Both the position numbers and the translations under genes were made by a program. 64,000 nt of DNA from Phoenix dactylifera (taxonomy: Eukaryota > Streptophyta > Magnoliopsida > Arecales > Arecaceae), in contig NC_052404.1 of assembly GCF_009389715.1 (NCBI RefSeq), positions 11,168,480 through 11,232,479 of the forward strand. The letters run 5' to 3'. Shown one piece after another: positions 1 to 12,673 of this stretch. The notes beneath the pieces were generated by a model. That model did not search any database, had not been told where the DNA came from, and worked only from the letters and a program-made list of their open reading frames with translations. How positions within the stretch are numbered: position 1 is the stretch's first letter; every line of letters begins with the position of its first letter.

Positions 1-3000
1 TAACAAGCAATAATCTAGCATGTTCTCCATGTGGGGAAGAAGCTGGTGACAAGTGAAAGAGACTATCTCATTACTTGGCAGGAAGAAAAAACTACGTGTG
101 TAATAAGCCAATGTTCACTCAGATACTTCCATTGGTGTGTTTTTTTTTTTTTTTTTTTTTTTTTGCATTTTCCCCATGGCAACTAAGATAAGTCTAATGA
201 AGGGACAACAGCAACAAGCATTGATTTCCGAAAAAAGGAAGAAAGAAAGAAACAATTGCAAGTGGCATTAAGTAGAATCAAAAGTGAAAATGTTACTTAC
301 TAAAGGTTTTATGAGGCAGTTGTATGTCAGAAAGAACAACCTTGTTTTTAGTTTGAAGTTTATTGGGTCATGCAAAAACCTTTCTATTTACTGAAGGTAG
401 TATTGAAAGCCATCAGGAGGTCACTAATAATATCAAAAAATATATCAGGGTTATGCAATTATAAACTAGTTGTGAACGTGAAGGCAGAAAATAACCAGTA
501 TTTGAGAATGCTCACATTGCATATTGAAATTTTAGTAATAAATTGGCATGACATGCAATTCTGGCATATGGAGTTTCAGGGACCAGAAGGGGATTGTGTG
601 GCAACCATGGCTCTTAAATGGAGATATGGGAAAAGGTGGAGTCGTATGAATGAAGTGGAATGTAAGGAAATTGGAGTCCGAGCGATATAATAAACCACAA
701 CAAGCTAGAACTTTTTCCCTAGAATCAAAGTATCACTTCCAAGTCCATAACAGAAATATTACGAGGACAGATAGTAGGTCCTACCATTGCAGAATAATCG
801 AAGGAATAAGCAAAGAATGAGGTATTACATGCACAGAAAGTACTGTTGTGACACATTTTTCTAAAATGACTTCAAGTTTACCCAGTTTGCATGCATTAGC
901 GTACCATCACAGGGCTTAATTTGTAATCAATTCGAGGAATTGCCAAATAGTGTTGCTACAAGACTAAACATAACCTTTAGAGGCTCTATTACCAACCAGA
1001 AGGAACCCTTCCAGAATTAGCATTGTCAACAACCGCAGTGAACCATGACAAAGTTAGACCATTGCACATTTACTGCTTTTTGGTCTAATCCCATCAATCC
1101 TGTCATGCAGCTCCCATGGCTTCTCAAAGCTTTTCGAAATTTTCATATACCACAGGTTCAAACTAAAACCTAGTTTCAAGTGAAACAATTGTATGGCCAC
1201 TACATGCTTCACATTTAACTCTCACATGGTAAAAAAATCTCTACTCCTTTCAAATTCATGTTTTTAAGACCCCACAATAAACCATTACTGAAAGCCTTAC
1301 ATGATAAAAGTATAGTGAAGACTAAGAACTGTACTTCTCCACTCATGTATCTAAAACCATATCCATGAATATAGTGAACTTTCTAGGATATCTTCTAAAT
1401 GTTTCAATTCAAGTATTCCATGGCCCCCATTTCCTCCTCCAACAACACCAAATAAGATTGAAAGCACTTACCTCTTAAAATATCACAGTTTCACAGAAAG
1501 GGAGGAAATAGAATCTTACAAGACCTATCACATGTTTCATAATCTATACCACCTTGACAAGGATTTTTGAGGTCATTATAAGCCAACCCACCAGATGTTA
1601 ACAGGCAGCACCGCTAAGCACTCAAAATAAATACCAATTGTCAAGAATGAGTGCCAACACTTGATAAGGCCCATCAACTCTCTTGCACATACTAGACCCA
1701 AATAATTTACAGAGTTAAGGGGCAGGCAGTCAATGACAAGGCAGGTAGCCAGCTTGTCCCTTCACATTCATGTGAGTTGCTCGTTAGCATCCATGTACCA
1801 AGTTGTCCCTTCACATGCATGTGAGTTGCTTGCTAGCATCCATGTACCCTTTTTGCTTCGGTCAACAGTCATAAGATATATGTCTACCACTCAAATGGAG
1901 CACTATGTGCACCACAACTACAAGTAACAGGGGATCTAACTCAGACCAACCAGAAATGTCTACATGGTCAAGACTTTTTGGCCAACTTCAGCTAAAAACA
2001 ATACAATACTGGTAAAACATTTTGATTTTACTATACCTACAAATAGCAGGCTAACCACAAGACACTCAGACTTTCAATAATTGATTTATTATCTTTGGTT
2101 CAGATGCAGAAAATATAAGAAAGGACCCTGACTATTTTTGCAAAATAATAATCTGCATTGGCATGCCCAACAGAATGTAAATGATGAGTAATACGAATTT
2201 TTATATGATCAGTTTCACGGTGAAATTTCTTCAATAGTGTAAAATGGCAGCATTAATGAGACTTCACCAAACCCAAATTCTCTGAGGTTTTACATGTAGT
2301 TTATTATGAAAGAACACATTTAAGGATTCATCTTCTATCAATTGAACCAACACATTCCGTAAAGCTGCAAAAATAAATAAATCAAATAACTAAACATCCC
2401 CAGTGAAGTTAAGGAACCATCAGTCATGCACGCACATAAAAGGAACCCCTACATTTACAATTCAAACATCTACATTCTAAATTGAATATTATGCTTTGAG
2501 ATAGACCAATAATGATAATGCCATAACAACATATATGTCAATGAACACTTGGTCACACTACCAGCCTGCTGAGCATTTTGTTTTTTTTATCACGATGGGA
2601 AAGCCCAATGAAATTAGCAACATATGGTGAATAGAAACATCTCCTGTTATTCATAATTCTTCTTGAATTGTTGCATAGCATGCAACGTAGATCTCCAAAA
2701 ACCTGAAGGCTACCTTTTCTGTAGTGTCCCATCAAAAGGCACCCAACCCAAGTGAAAACGTAAAACTCCTCCCAAACATCCAATGCTTGCACCTTGCCAA
2801 CTCCCAAAGTAGAAAACATAATCCTCAGTCACCTCATAAAGTTTATCTCGCACCTTCAAATTCAAAACAGCCAACAAAAATGTCTTTAAGGGCAGCAACC
2901 ACTAAATGTTCTGCCCTGGTAAAGCTTATCTAGATGGTAAAGACCTTTCTTGTTTATCTAACCAATGAACTGACAAAGGCCTCCCATCCTGCCCAATTTA

Positions 3001-4644
3001 TCAAGGAACATATGTTCCATGTCTACTCGATCACCAGGAATCTTTTTGAAAAACTAGGTTCTATATCTACTAGTGTCAAGTTAAATACATCTGGCAATAT
3101 TAGGCAGGGGCATGATTACGTGAAGCAAAGAGCTATAAATGATCCAAGTAGTTTTTGGCGGGGGATTTGAGCATATGTCGATGGTTGTAGAATGGTTGAA
3201 AAGTAGGTTAAGAGCCTCGGAGTATTGCACTCATGAAAATTAAACAGCAAACCTATAAAATATGTTTTAAAGCCAGACAATAGCATATTCATACAAGTTC
3301 ATGCCTGCTCCATAGACAAAGAAAAAAGAACTTCCAGCTTATATTAAGATACTATCCTATCATGTTGTTCGGACTACTGAGTGAAAACATTATTAAGCAT
3401 ACACCAACTATGATAACAGATAGAGAATCAAATAATAAGTCTCATCAGCATCATCAACTCATCATAATATATGCCATGTTGGATAACTAAATCCATTTAG
3501 GCACAGATGTAGACAGCAGAGACATCTAATCACTTTCATAAAAAGTCACATACTGTGCAGTTTTGATACTATAACAAACCAAAGCTACTACAGTTTACAA
3601 ACTTTATTTGACATATAACCCACTAAAGAAGTTCATGACATTGAAAAGATCATACCATTTCTAAGGTTGGTTCCACAAGCATCGATCATATACTAGAAGT
3701 TTCCTCAGAAGAATATGGAAAGGAACACATACACTTGCTAGCAAGAACATGGAACAAATTTACATTGCATCGGTACTGGCATGAAAGAAGGAAATAGTAT
3801 AAAGCTTCAGGTATGAGTTATTATTAAGCCCACACATGCACATTGAAGCTTTATCAAAGAGCAGCCCAGAATCAATGTTGTCTGAACATACTCAGACTTT
3901 TTTAACACTAAACATATATAAATCAATTATAAGGTCAGACCGGTCAATGAAGGTGCATTTATATTAAAAATCCTGCATAATATCTATGCAAGAAGTTGTC
4001 ATAGGCAGCACATTGGATGGTCATAAAATTTATCGAACAGAAAAGAACAAGGCATGAAATTCTAACAGGTTAGCTCCTGTGCACTCGTCTGGGAAAGATG
4101 ACGGCGAAAGCCAAACAGAGTGATAAGTCAAATGGTAAAATATATTCCTTATGATATCATAGAACATTCAACAAATCCATGTAGGCAAATAGTTGTGGAT
4201 CATGACTTATCCCAAACGCGCTCAATTAAGCTGCTTTCCGTAATAACAAAAGCAAAACCAGTCACGCGTGAACAGCAGCGGAACTCTCCGTTCCATATTA
4301 ACAATGGGGGTCTCCAATCAAAACCTGCAAAAAAATTGGACAAGATCCCGCAGGATTGATCTCCCAAATTGAACTACATAAAACCTATTCAGATCTTCAG
4401 TTAACAACCAATTTGAGATCTCCACTTCCTAATATGATATGGCTCATCATTCCAACGAATGAACGAGAAATCAAATAAAGATCGACCAAACCATTAAAAG
4501 GAAAGAAAAAAGAAAAGGAAACTTAACCACGCAGGGCGAAATCCTTATCAGAACGAAATAAATCATAACCCTGGAACCACAAATCAATCCAAGAACTACC
4601 AATCTGAAGTACTCGATAAAGGAAGAGGAGTACGTAACCCTTAC
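1..4644. other. Non-coding stretch, probably Rab gene intron
   Basis: I find no convincing coding exon here on either strand. I looked on the minus strand for later Rab8 exons (the switch regions and the WDTAGQERF motif) and saw none, so the first Rab intron either fills this stretch or the Rab gene is cut. Contents seen: a T homopolymer near 139-163, a 49 bp tandem duplication at 1751-1848, and otherwise AT-rich unique-looking sequence. Confidence 0.5.
1751..1848. repeat. 49 bp tandem duplication
   Basis: Two adjacent copies (1751-1799 and 1800-1848) share the blocks TTGTCCCTTCACAT, CATGTGAGTTGCT and TAGCATCCATGTACC with only a few mismatches. A short open frame over it (1733-1927) is explained by the repeat and looks non-coding. 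Confidence 0.85.
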
Positions 4645-4717
4645 CGCTATCGCCGATCAGGAGAAGCTTGATGAGGTAATCGTAGTCGGCCCGAGCCCTA
4701 GCATGTGGAGCAGCCAT
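4645..4717 (-). CDS. Rab8/RABE-type small GTPase, first exon only
   Basis: This exon encodes the first 24 residues plus one base of a Rab GTPase. The start [19 protein letters not shown] and the following LIGDS match the N-terminus of plant RABE (Rab8) proteins, which drive post-Golgi vesicle traffic to the plasma membrane. GDSG is the beginning of the P-loop GxxxxGK. The exon ends in phase 1 at a good donor (GTAAGG on the minus strand), as expected because the rest of the P-loop (VGKS) sits in exon 2. Translating past the donor gives a run of unrelated residues, which confirms the splice site. Exons 2 onward are not visible at lower coordinates, so they lie beyond position 1 or are missing. 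A telo-box-like CCCTAG sits upstream near 4784. Rab8 class is likely; the exact paralogue is unknown. Confidence 0.85.
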
Positions 4718-5000
4718 CGACGACGAGGAAGAACGATGAGAAACTCGATCAAGGCCCCCAAAATATCCTTAACCCTAGAATCGAAGCACAGATCCGTCCC
4801 TCTGCCAAAAAGGATCGCAATGAGACCACTGAGAGATAAAGACGGAGATGCAACGAGGGATAGCAAGAGGCGAATAAGTGGGGGAATGTGAATAAAAATA
4901 AAAGTGGGGAAGATTAATAAAATATAGAATCTAATGTAATGCGGGAAGGGGGAAAAGAAAGGAAGAGAGAAACCGTTGAAGAAGGGGGGGGCCGCGTCCG
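4718..5000 (-). promoter_or_regulatory. Leader and promoter region of the Rab gene
   Basis: Upstream of the Rab start codon the minus strand carries a pyrimidine-rich leader and a telo-box-like element (TAGGGTTAAGG on the minus strand, about 4781-4792), a motif common in promoters of plant housekeeping genes. No clear TATA box was placed. Confidence 0.4.
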
Positions 5001-5168
5001 TTGAGACGAAGCTGGCTTACTAATTTTATTTTCCGCTTCCTCTCGTCGCTCGGGAGTCCACAGTCGAGAAGGTCGGTCCCCCGACCCCGGCAGCGAGTCG
5101 GGCGTCGTGAGCCGTTTTGTTAGGCTGGAAGCAGATGAAGTGGACTCGTGAGTCGTGACTCCTTGATC

Positions 5169-5190
5169 TCTTTTTTTTTTTTTTTTTTTT
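5169..5190. repeat. T homopolymer
   Basis: Run of about 22 T residues upstream of the Rab gene. It could be the A-tail (minus strand) of a lost retroposon, but nothing recognisable adjoins it. Confidence 0.8.
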
Positions 5191-5304
5191 GGGTAAACTC
5201 TTGGCAACCTTCAAGGCAAAGGCATTAGAAAGGTGGCCCCGTGCTTTCATTTGATAGCTAACAAAAAAATAATCATGCAAAAAATTGAAAATTATTTTAA
5301 TTTA

Positions 5305-6262
5305 TTTTTTTGAAGAAAAAAAAGCATTTATATTGTTCTTACATGAATACAACCTGTCAAGTTAAAAGAAAAAAAACTCATACAAAGAACATGGTATGTC
5401 CGCAATAGTCGTCTATGTAAACTCTCCTGCGTGCCGGGTAACAAAGAAGGCGACCCAGTCTGCCACCCTGTTCGCCTTCCGATATACCTAGGCTGCGTGA
5501 AAGGAGCCCATCCCCTCAACCAATCTGCAAGTCTCGCGGAGTAGCGGGTGATCGTCGCCAAGCCGATCCGCCCCCTATAACCAGTCAATAACCGTAGCAG
5601 TCCCTCTCAAGATATATCTTGTCAGCTCCGAGAACCCTCCTCGCATAAGAAATACCCTCTCAAGCAGCCTGAAGCTCCACCTTAGTGATGGTCGGGCCGA
5701 TAGTGTGCTGCCCACTGGCTGCAATGAACCTACCATAGTGGTCCCTAATCACAAAGCTCACTCCTCCAAAAACACCAACCGTCGGCCTACTATCATCGAA
5801 GTTCACTTTGAGATGACCAAAGGGTGGAGGTACCCAAAAGAAAAAGACAAATCTGGGCACAATAGTAGCGAATGGGGTAATCCTAGATGTCCCTAGTCAT
5901 CCTAGAGAAAACCATGGTGGGAACCGTGATGACCTCTGCTGCCTGCCGAGCAGCTCTGTCCACCACCATCCAGATCGATGATCTCCTGCCCTCAAACAGC
6001 TAGGCATTCCTATCCAACTAGATGCTATAAGCCAAGTATACCCTCATGATCTCTATCTCAAAGGTGCTAGGCCTCCATAAGGCCTCCTTCAAATGATGTA
6101 GTAACTCCTCTACAGACTCCCATGCTGGTGGAAAAGGAACTGAAGACGCCTTCCAGATCTGCACCACCCTGGGGCACCTCAAGATGATATGGCTAATAGT
6201 CTCCTCCGCATCCGGGCATATCTCTCAATACGAATTAATCTGAAACCTCCGCCTAGCTAATA
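5305..6262 (-). pseudogene. LINE retrotransposon 3' fragment (zf-RVT and RNase H)
   Basis: On the minus strand the frame from about 6262 reads ARRRFQINSY, a stop, then EICPDAEETISHIILRCP, which is the zinc-binding region found after the reverse transcriptase of plant LINEs (CP..., H, C pattern). Further on (5860-5660) comes WVPPPFGHLKVNFDDS...GGVSFVIRDHYGRFIAASG, the RNase H domain typical of the same elements, with the family's DGS here DDS. Several in-frame stops break it (for example the TGA after NSY and stops after LQAA and DCYGY), and the reverse transcriptase and ORF1 are missing, so it is a 5'-truncated dead copy. A short A-rich stretch on the minus strand near 5300-5315 could be the remnant of its tail. 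The RNase H call is firm; exact ends are approximate. Confidence 0.85.
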
Positions 6263-6501
6263 ATTTTAACTTGTTCAATTTAGATATATCGCAATAAAAT
6301 TATGTCATATGATCTGCTTATATGGCAAAAGAGAATAGTGTCTCGTATAATGTTAGGTGACAATTTTGTTACGATAGTCAGGTGCCTAGTTAGATTTAAA
6401 TTTAAATTTTTGATTAATTTTTTTTTACATAATTATTTCTTAACAAAAATAAAAAATGCCTCCATGTCAGGTTCTTTAAAAAAAAAAGAAAAAAAAAAGG
6501 G

Positions 6502-6503
<2 letters not shown>

Positions 6504-6556
<53 letters not shown>
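6504..6556. repeat. (GA)n microsatellite
   Basis: A run of about 26 AG units directly after an A/G-rich stretch. The open frames over it on both strands (6302-6580 plus, 6414-6749 minus) are low-complexity artefacts. Confidence 0.95.
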
Positions 6557-6559
<3 letters not shown>

Positions 6560-6562
6560 GCA

Positions 6563-8446
6563 TCACCTGAATGGTTCTAACTTGTATGACTTTACTATTT
6601 GTTTTAATTAATATGTATTTGGGAGTCGGAAACACACATGCGTGCCTCACCATGAATTGCACTAGTGTGGCATTAATGGCTTGCAAGCAAGCAAGGCCGA
6701 CCAAATTTTGTACGGTTGTCCATGTTAAATTGCCTATGAAGTAAAGCATGAGAGTGTTTTATTTTGTTGCCAAAACAATATAGAAATGATAGTGTTGATT
6801 TGATGCAGGAACGATGGACGAATTATGTTGGGTAAGTCCAGAGACCATTTTGAAATAGCATATAACTTGGTGAAGAAATCAAAGTTTAGTGTTAATTATA
6901 ATACAGTGGGATATGCAACGAAAACTTATATTTGTGTAAATAGAAAAATAGTGAAGATATTACAATGAAATTTATATTCAAATTTCTTTGAATTTAGTAG
7001 TGGACTTTACTTGTTATATCCCTTTTCTTGCTTGCCTTTTTTTTTTTTGGTCCTTTCTTTCTCTTTTGCTTGACCTTCTGATATTTCCGGTCTCACTTGA
7101 TATTTGAGCATTAGTTCGATCTCCCATCTTTTCTCATATTCTCTTTGAAAAACATCTTGCTTAAATCATGTTTCCTAACAACAACGGAAGAAATGAAGTC
7201 CTTTCGCATCATGAGAAGTTACTTTCTCCACATGATGAGCCCTAAATAGAATAAAGACTGGATGAATGAGCAACTTCAAGCCATGTTTTCTCAGCTCGCG
7301 AGAACTATAACTTCTTCAAATGATCGATTGCCATCCTCTAAAATTGTCCCTCCATCACAAAATCAAGATCAAAATCAACTCAGGGAGAAGATACCATTTT
7401 AAAAAATAGCTAAATTTAGGAATCCACCTCAAAATCATCATAACATAGCAATATCTTATACTCTAAATTCCCTTTCCACGACTCTTACATCTTGTCCTCC
7501 ATCTCTTGAAACTAGTGCAGTGGCAAAATTTAAGTATGCCTATGAATATATTGATCATGATGTTGAATCATAAGCAAGCATTCTTCAAGCCAGCGACCTG
7601 AGACCTTAATCAGGTTGGACTTCATGCGGGTTTAATATGCACGCCTTAAGCCCTTACTTGCAAATTTAGATCCTTTGCGGTGCGATTTTTACACCTTAGA
7701 ATTTTGTACCATCATATTAGCTATTTTAGTGATGGACAACTCTCATTTATCCTGAAAGATATCGACATATTTTTCAATATGATACATAGCTTATTGAAGA
7801 ATCAAAGAAAAGCTACGGTTTGTAGGATAGATGATGTAGCGAATATCCACGATAATGCTTCACTCTGCGGTACAAAAATTCACTCAAAAAAAAAAATTCC
7901 TTCCCTTGACTTGGCTACCCTGATTTACATTCGACTTATATCCATATTTAAATAAAAAATATAAAATATATTTTATATCCAACTTGTATACATATTTATT
8001 CAGAATAAATATAAAGTATTTAAAATCGAATTTATATTTGTATTTAAGTAAAATAAATATACTAATTCCGATATCTTACTCGTTTCCATTAGAAAAATGT
8101 AAATATTAGTATAAATATTTTAACATTCAATTCATATTCAGTGATCGGTTTTCAGCCTTCCATGGTGCAGTTCTGTTCCTCCAACTGGTAACTCGAGGCT
8201 CTAATTTTTCCCTCCCAAGCACGGAAAGAACCATGTCACGAAGTTAAACGATACTTCTAGAAGAAATTGAAAGATATTTTTAATTGGAAAATGAATTGCT
8301 GACAGGGATCATACGAGGAGGACCTTTCCCTTCCCTGCGGAGAATGCCTCTCTCCGGCTTTAAGGAGACGTCGCTTCCACGCCATGCGCACCGACGTACA
8401 AAAGTCGACGAACGGATCACGACCGTCCGATCCGGATCGCCGCCGA
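6563..8446. other. Intergenic, no gene recognised
   Basis: AT-rich sequence without a convincing exon. Between about 7160 and 7640 a stretch of moderate complexity has short broken frames on the plus strand and could be decayed retroelement gag, but no motif supports a family call. 7960-8110 is a T/A-rich low-complexity block. Confidence 0.5.
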
Positions 8447-8737
8447 GTCCGACCAGGGCGACCGTTTGAAACGCGTCCTACTCTTACCGGTCGGGCCCAC
8501 ATACAGTGGAGCAATTAAGTCAAGCCACGTGTCGTCGAGCTGGGATCGACATGGTTTTTTTGTCTTTTCAGGGTAGCTTGGAATTAATCCGCAAGCCCGA
8601 CCAAGGCGACTGTTAGAAACGCGTCCTGGTCTTACCAGTCGGGCCCGCAGACAGCGGAGCAACTAAGTCAGGCCACGTGTCGTCGAGTTGGAATCGACAT
8701 GGTTCTTTTGTTTCGCCCCGGATAGCTTGGAATTGAT
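8447..8737. promoter_or_regulatory. Duplicated promoter segment with two G-boxes
   Basis: Two direct copies, 8447-8588 and 8595-8737, about 148 bp apart, share blocks such as AAACGCGTCC, GTCGGGCCC, GCCACGTGTCGTCGAG and ATCGACATGGTT. Each carries the palindrome CACGTG (8526-8531 and 8674-8679) in the context CCACGTGTC, which matches the ABRE/G-box bound by bZIP and bHLH factors, and one GGGCCC palindrome. The pair lies directly upstream of the TATA-like TTTAAATAG (about 8755-8763) and leader of the pyrophosphatase gene, so it may tune that gene to abscisic acid or light (inference). Confidence 0.8.
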
Positions 8738-8789
8738 CGGATGATGCCAAGCTACTTTAAATAGCAAGCGGGAACGCAAGCCCGCACTC

Positions 8790-8911
8790 GATTTCTCTTT
8801 GCCGTTCTCTCCCCCCTCTCGCTATAAATTTCGTATCTAGGGTTTTGTTTTCGTTCTATCTCCTCTCGTCGAGATCCGAGAAGGGTTCCGTCCTTGCGCT
8901 CAGTTTTCGAG
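8790..8911 (+). promoter_or_regulatory. Pyrophosphatase non-coding exon 1 (5'UTR)
   Basis: A C/T-rich leader follows the TATA-like TTTAAATAG by about 30 bp and ends at a donor (GTACTG at 8912). The next acceptor in front of the start codon is at 10077-10078, giving a 1.17 kb leader intron. A (TTTTA)n run lies inside it at about 9158-9182. Exact transcription start is inferred. Confidence 0.6.
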
Positions 8912-10087
8912 GTACTGTTTCTTTTTTGGCATCGCTTCAAAGATACTGGATTTTTTTAGGGCCCATGATCCATGTTTGAGCTCGCTTTGGTGCAGTTGGG
9001 GTGGTTTTGATGAGAGTTTTGGGCATGGAACTTTGGATCGAGTGATTATTTTGTTTGAGCTTTGGTTTGATGCATCTGGTTTGGGCTTATAACGATTTAG
9101 AACGAAGATTTTCTTATTAGATCGTGGATTTTTGATCATTTAGGTGCGATTTACGAGGCATTTTATTTTATTTTATTTTATTTTTTTTTTGTTATCCATG
9201 GATATGGTTTTCGGTTTCTTATAGTTCGGATGGGACCTTGTGGTAGAAGCTGGGACGGCGCTTTTTACAGAGCTTTGATTTGTATTTCTTCTCTCTCCGA
9301 CCGTTATGGATCTAAATCTCTTCCAATTTTTTTCTAGGATATATTTAGTTTTCTGCTGATTATTTATACGAAGTTGGTGGATTATATATTCTCACCATTA
9401 CTGCGCCAGATTCCATGCTACCCAGTCATAACGCGCACTTTCCAAATCTAGAGCTTATATTCTGAATTTTTTTCAGATTTATGAAACGAGTAAGGGATTC
9501 GTCAGGAAAAAAGAAAAAAATCACTATCGATACACATCGCTTAGATGGATTTATCTGGTATTCTGTTTGCTCTAGCCAGATAATCTAACAGGGGGGAGAC
9601 AGAGGAACATTAATAGCTGACTCATATTGGGGATCTGGAGACTTTGGTCATACTATATAATCTGTTGGGTTGTTGCTATGAAGCGATTCGCAAGTTTTCG
9701 ATATGGAAATGTTTTTGAGACTTTACTAATTTGGTAATATAGATCTGCCGTTTTCTCAATCCTGTTCTACATCTAGATGATGTCCATGTTATTTACTATC
9801 TATTCTGCTGCGACAAATTCAGCAAATACAATTCCCATATATGCTCTTTTGAATACCATTCTTCCATGGTTTCTTTTAGGGAAGTTGATTAGATAACCAT
9901 GGCATCCTCTTAAGAAAGTGATTCACAAACGACTTTGCCATTTGTCTAATACTTCGTGCAATTAGAGGATTTATTTGCTAGCTGATTTTGTGCTACATTT
10001 TTTTCCCTAATAGCTGTTGTTTTTAAGATGTTTTCGAGAGAATTTCTTATTTTGGAAAATTGACTGTATGTTTGCCAGCTTGTCATC

Positions 10088-12673
10088 ATGCCTCCACCTC
10101 TTGAAATAGCAAACAAATCTTCTGTCTCGCATATGCCGCATCCACCTCTCAATGAAAGAATCATTTCGTCCATGTCCAGGAGGTCCTTTGCAGCACATCC
10201 TTGGCATGATCTTGAAATAGGTACTCATTTTTCCTATAGACATATCATTTAGATTACATACTGCACCATTCATATTCCTTTTTATTTAGATTTCTCTTCC
10301 CTCTTTCTCAGTATTCCTTCTCACCTGGATTTTTCATTCTGGATGCAGGTCCTGGTGCACCTTCTATATTCAACTGTGTAAGGATGTTGTTCTCTCTTTC
10401 CAAGTGAATTTTAGTGTTTGTTTAAGCTTGATAATAAACTAGGCACTGGAAAGAGATGCCTGAGCATTACTAATGGCTACTTTTGATTGTTGTGGGAGTT
10501 AGTAGTACTTCTAATGAAGATCCAGTGTTGCTTAGCTCTTCAATTTGAGTTCCTAAACCTTTGCGAGCAATCTGTGAACAATGCTACTCATTAAAAAGAA
10601 CTGATATGAATTGCAAAGATGAAGCTAAGAGTTGTCATCTGTTAATTAGAGATTGAGGTGTCAAAAATATGATTGATGAAAGATTGGATATTCTTGCAGG
10701 TGGTGGAAATAGGTAAGGGAAGTAAGGTGAAATATGAACTCGACAAAAAAACTGGGCTGATAAAGGTAATCTAGAAACACTAATCACTGTTGCTTTAGTT
10801 TGGTGTTATACTGTGTGATTATCATGTTTCTTCTACATGTGCAGGTTGACCGTGTGCTCTACTCATCAGTGGTATACCCCCACAACTATGGATTCATCCC
10901 CCGCACTCTTTGTGAAGACAATGATCCCATGGATGTATTAGTTATCATGCAGGTATTTTGCATTATATATTTTCAATTTCACTTTAATGGTTGCCATGTG
11001 AATATCTCTAAGTGTGCTCATCATATAAGCAATATTAAAGAAATGTTAATGATTTAGTCTCAAAAGGAAATTAGTAAGGTAAGTGATACAAAGTTTGCAC
11101 CCCCTTTTCTTCAAGTGAACACCCTCGTGCTGTTTTTCATCATTCTTATGCTTTATCTTGATTCAGTTATTTTCCCTAAAATTATTGTTGAGGCATCTCT
11201 TATCTCTGTTTCTATTTCTACAGGAACCTGTGATTCCAGGATGTTTCCTTCGGGCTAAAGCTATAGGTCTCATGCCCATGATTGATCAGGTGTAGTTCTG
11301 TGTACATATGCATATGGTGATGATAGTTTCATGACTGGACTATTTGATTGTACTAACAAGTTCCAATTTTTAAGGCATGACGAAGTTCAAAGCATTTTTC
11401 TATACCATGAATAAGCTTTAGTTGTTTTGAGGGAAGTGCTTATGCGGTTGTTGTTGGAAACAGGGGGAAAAGGATGACAAAATAATTGCAGTGTGTGCGG
11501 ATGATCCTGAATACAAGCATTACTCCGATATTAAGGAGCTCCCACCTCATCGCTTAGCCGAAATCAGGCGCTTCTTTGAAGACTGTATCCTCATAATTTA
11601 ACTAGTATTTAGAGTTAGCTGTATGAGCCAATTGATATTAGGACATATGAAATGATTTGGTCATCTCTATGAGAAGGCCTAGTAATCTCAAGACTTAGAA
11701 CCATTTCCTGCCTTCATAATTTCACAATATACAATTCTTTCTCTTCTTATTCACCTAAATGCCTATCAATTGTTTGGTATTACCTAACTTTTTTACAGTT
11801 GTATTTTAGGCCCAATATATAGATGCTTCCTACTGCTACTGCATGTTCGTTCTTCCTGCATTGGATGTTTGTATATGTTCATGATTCATCTCATGGTGGA
11901 TCTTACCCTCTCCAAGGGACTGGCCTGCATTATAGACTGTAACACGTGTGCCCCATAGTGCACTGAAGCCATAGGTCCATAGCCAAATCTAGTACGTATT
12001 TATACTTCTGTGAGATCATGATATTAATGGTTTTCTCCTTGAACATGACAAATCAGATAAGAAAAATGAAAAAAGGAAGTTGCAGTGAATGACTTCCTCC
12101 CTGCCACTGCAGCTTATGAAGCCATACAATGCTCAATGTAAGTGTGTGTGTGTGTGTGTGTGTGTCTATATATGTATATATACATATCTATATTGCATAT
12201 TTTCTGCATATTGTGCACTTAAAATCAGCAAAGAATGATTTCTCATACATGCTAATGCCAAATCAAACTTTACAATGAAAGTTGGTTAGCAACAACCATA
12301 AGCTTGCAGTAACCCATCATAGAATGTTTGACATCAGTCCATTGTGATTTGCTTAAGATGCAACTTCCCTTGTTAACTGGTAGTTACTGGTAAGTGCTAA
12401 CAAGTTAAAATACGGAGAAACTCCCATCATGTGCATGTGTTAGTCTGCTGTTAATGGTTTTCTTTTTAGTAATTGATGAGCATTGCTCTACACATATGCA
12501 ATTTCTTTCTCTTTTTTTTGTGAATGACTTGCACTGCGCATATGTAAGTTCTTTTTCTTTTTCTTTTTTTGTGAATGACTTGCATCAATTCTTTGTTAAG
12601 TACTTACATGTTCTTCTTCAATCTTTGAAGGGATCTCTATGCAACTTACAGAGTGGAGAGTCTGAGGAGGTAG
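10088..12673 (+). CDS. Soluble inorganic pyrophosphatase, frameshifted in exon 8
   Basis: Hydrolyses pyrophosphate to two phosphates in the cytosol, pulling biosynthetic reactions forward. Coding exons: 10088-10220, 10349-10377, 10700-10765, 10845-10952, 11224-11289, 11464-11584, 12057-12137, 12631-12673, all with GT-AG borders and matching phases up to exon 7. The N-terminus is [12 protein letters not shown]; the family I core is clear: [25 protein letters not shown], the metal-binding [16 protein letters not shown]. The last residues ([13 protein letters not shown], then TAG at 12671) fit the family. Exon 8 is 81 nt but needs 82 to join exon 9 in phase: an A run at 12069-12074 has six A where seven restore the family reading. 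As written, translation ends at TGA 12086-12088 after 184 residues instead of about 215. This is either an assembly error in a homopolymer or a real truncating allele. A (GT)n microsatellite starts at the exon 8 donor. Confidence 0.93.
12138..12163. repeat. (GT)n microsatellite at a splice donor
   Basis: About eleven GT units begin at the donor of pyrophosphatase exon 8 (AAT|GTAAGTGTGTG) and run on into TATA-rich sequence, so length changes here lie directly next to the splice site. Confidence 0.9.

Noticed and set aside
6302..6580. Frames through the (GA)n tract
   Set aside because: Arg-Glu and Leu-Ser dipeptide runs are simple readings of the microsatellite.
7160..7640. Possible gag-like fragment
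   Set aside because: Only short broken frames and no zinc knuckle or other motif.
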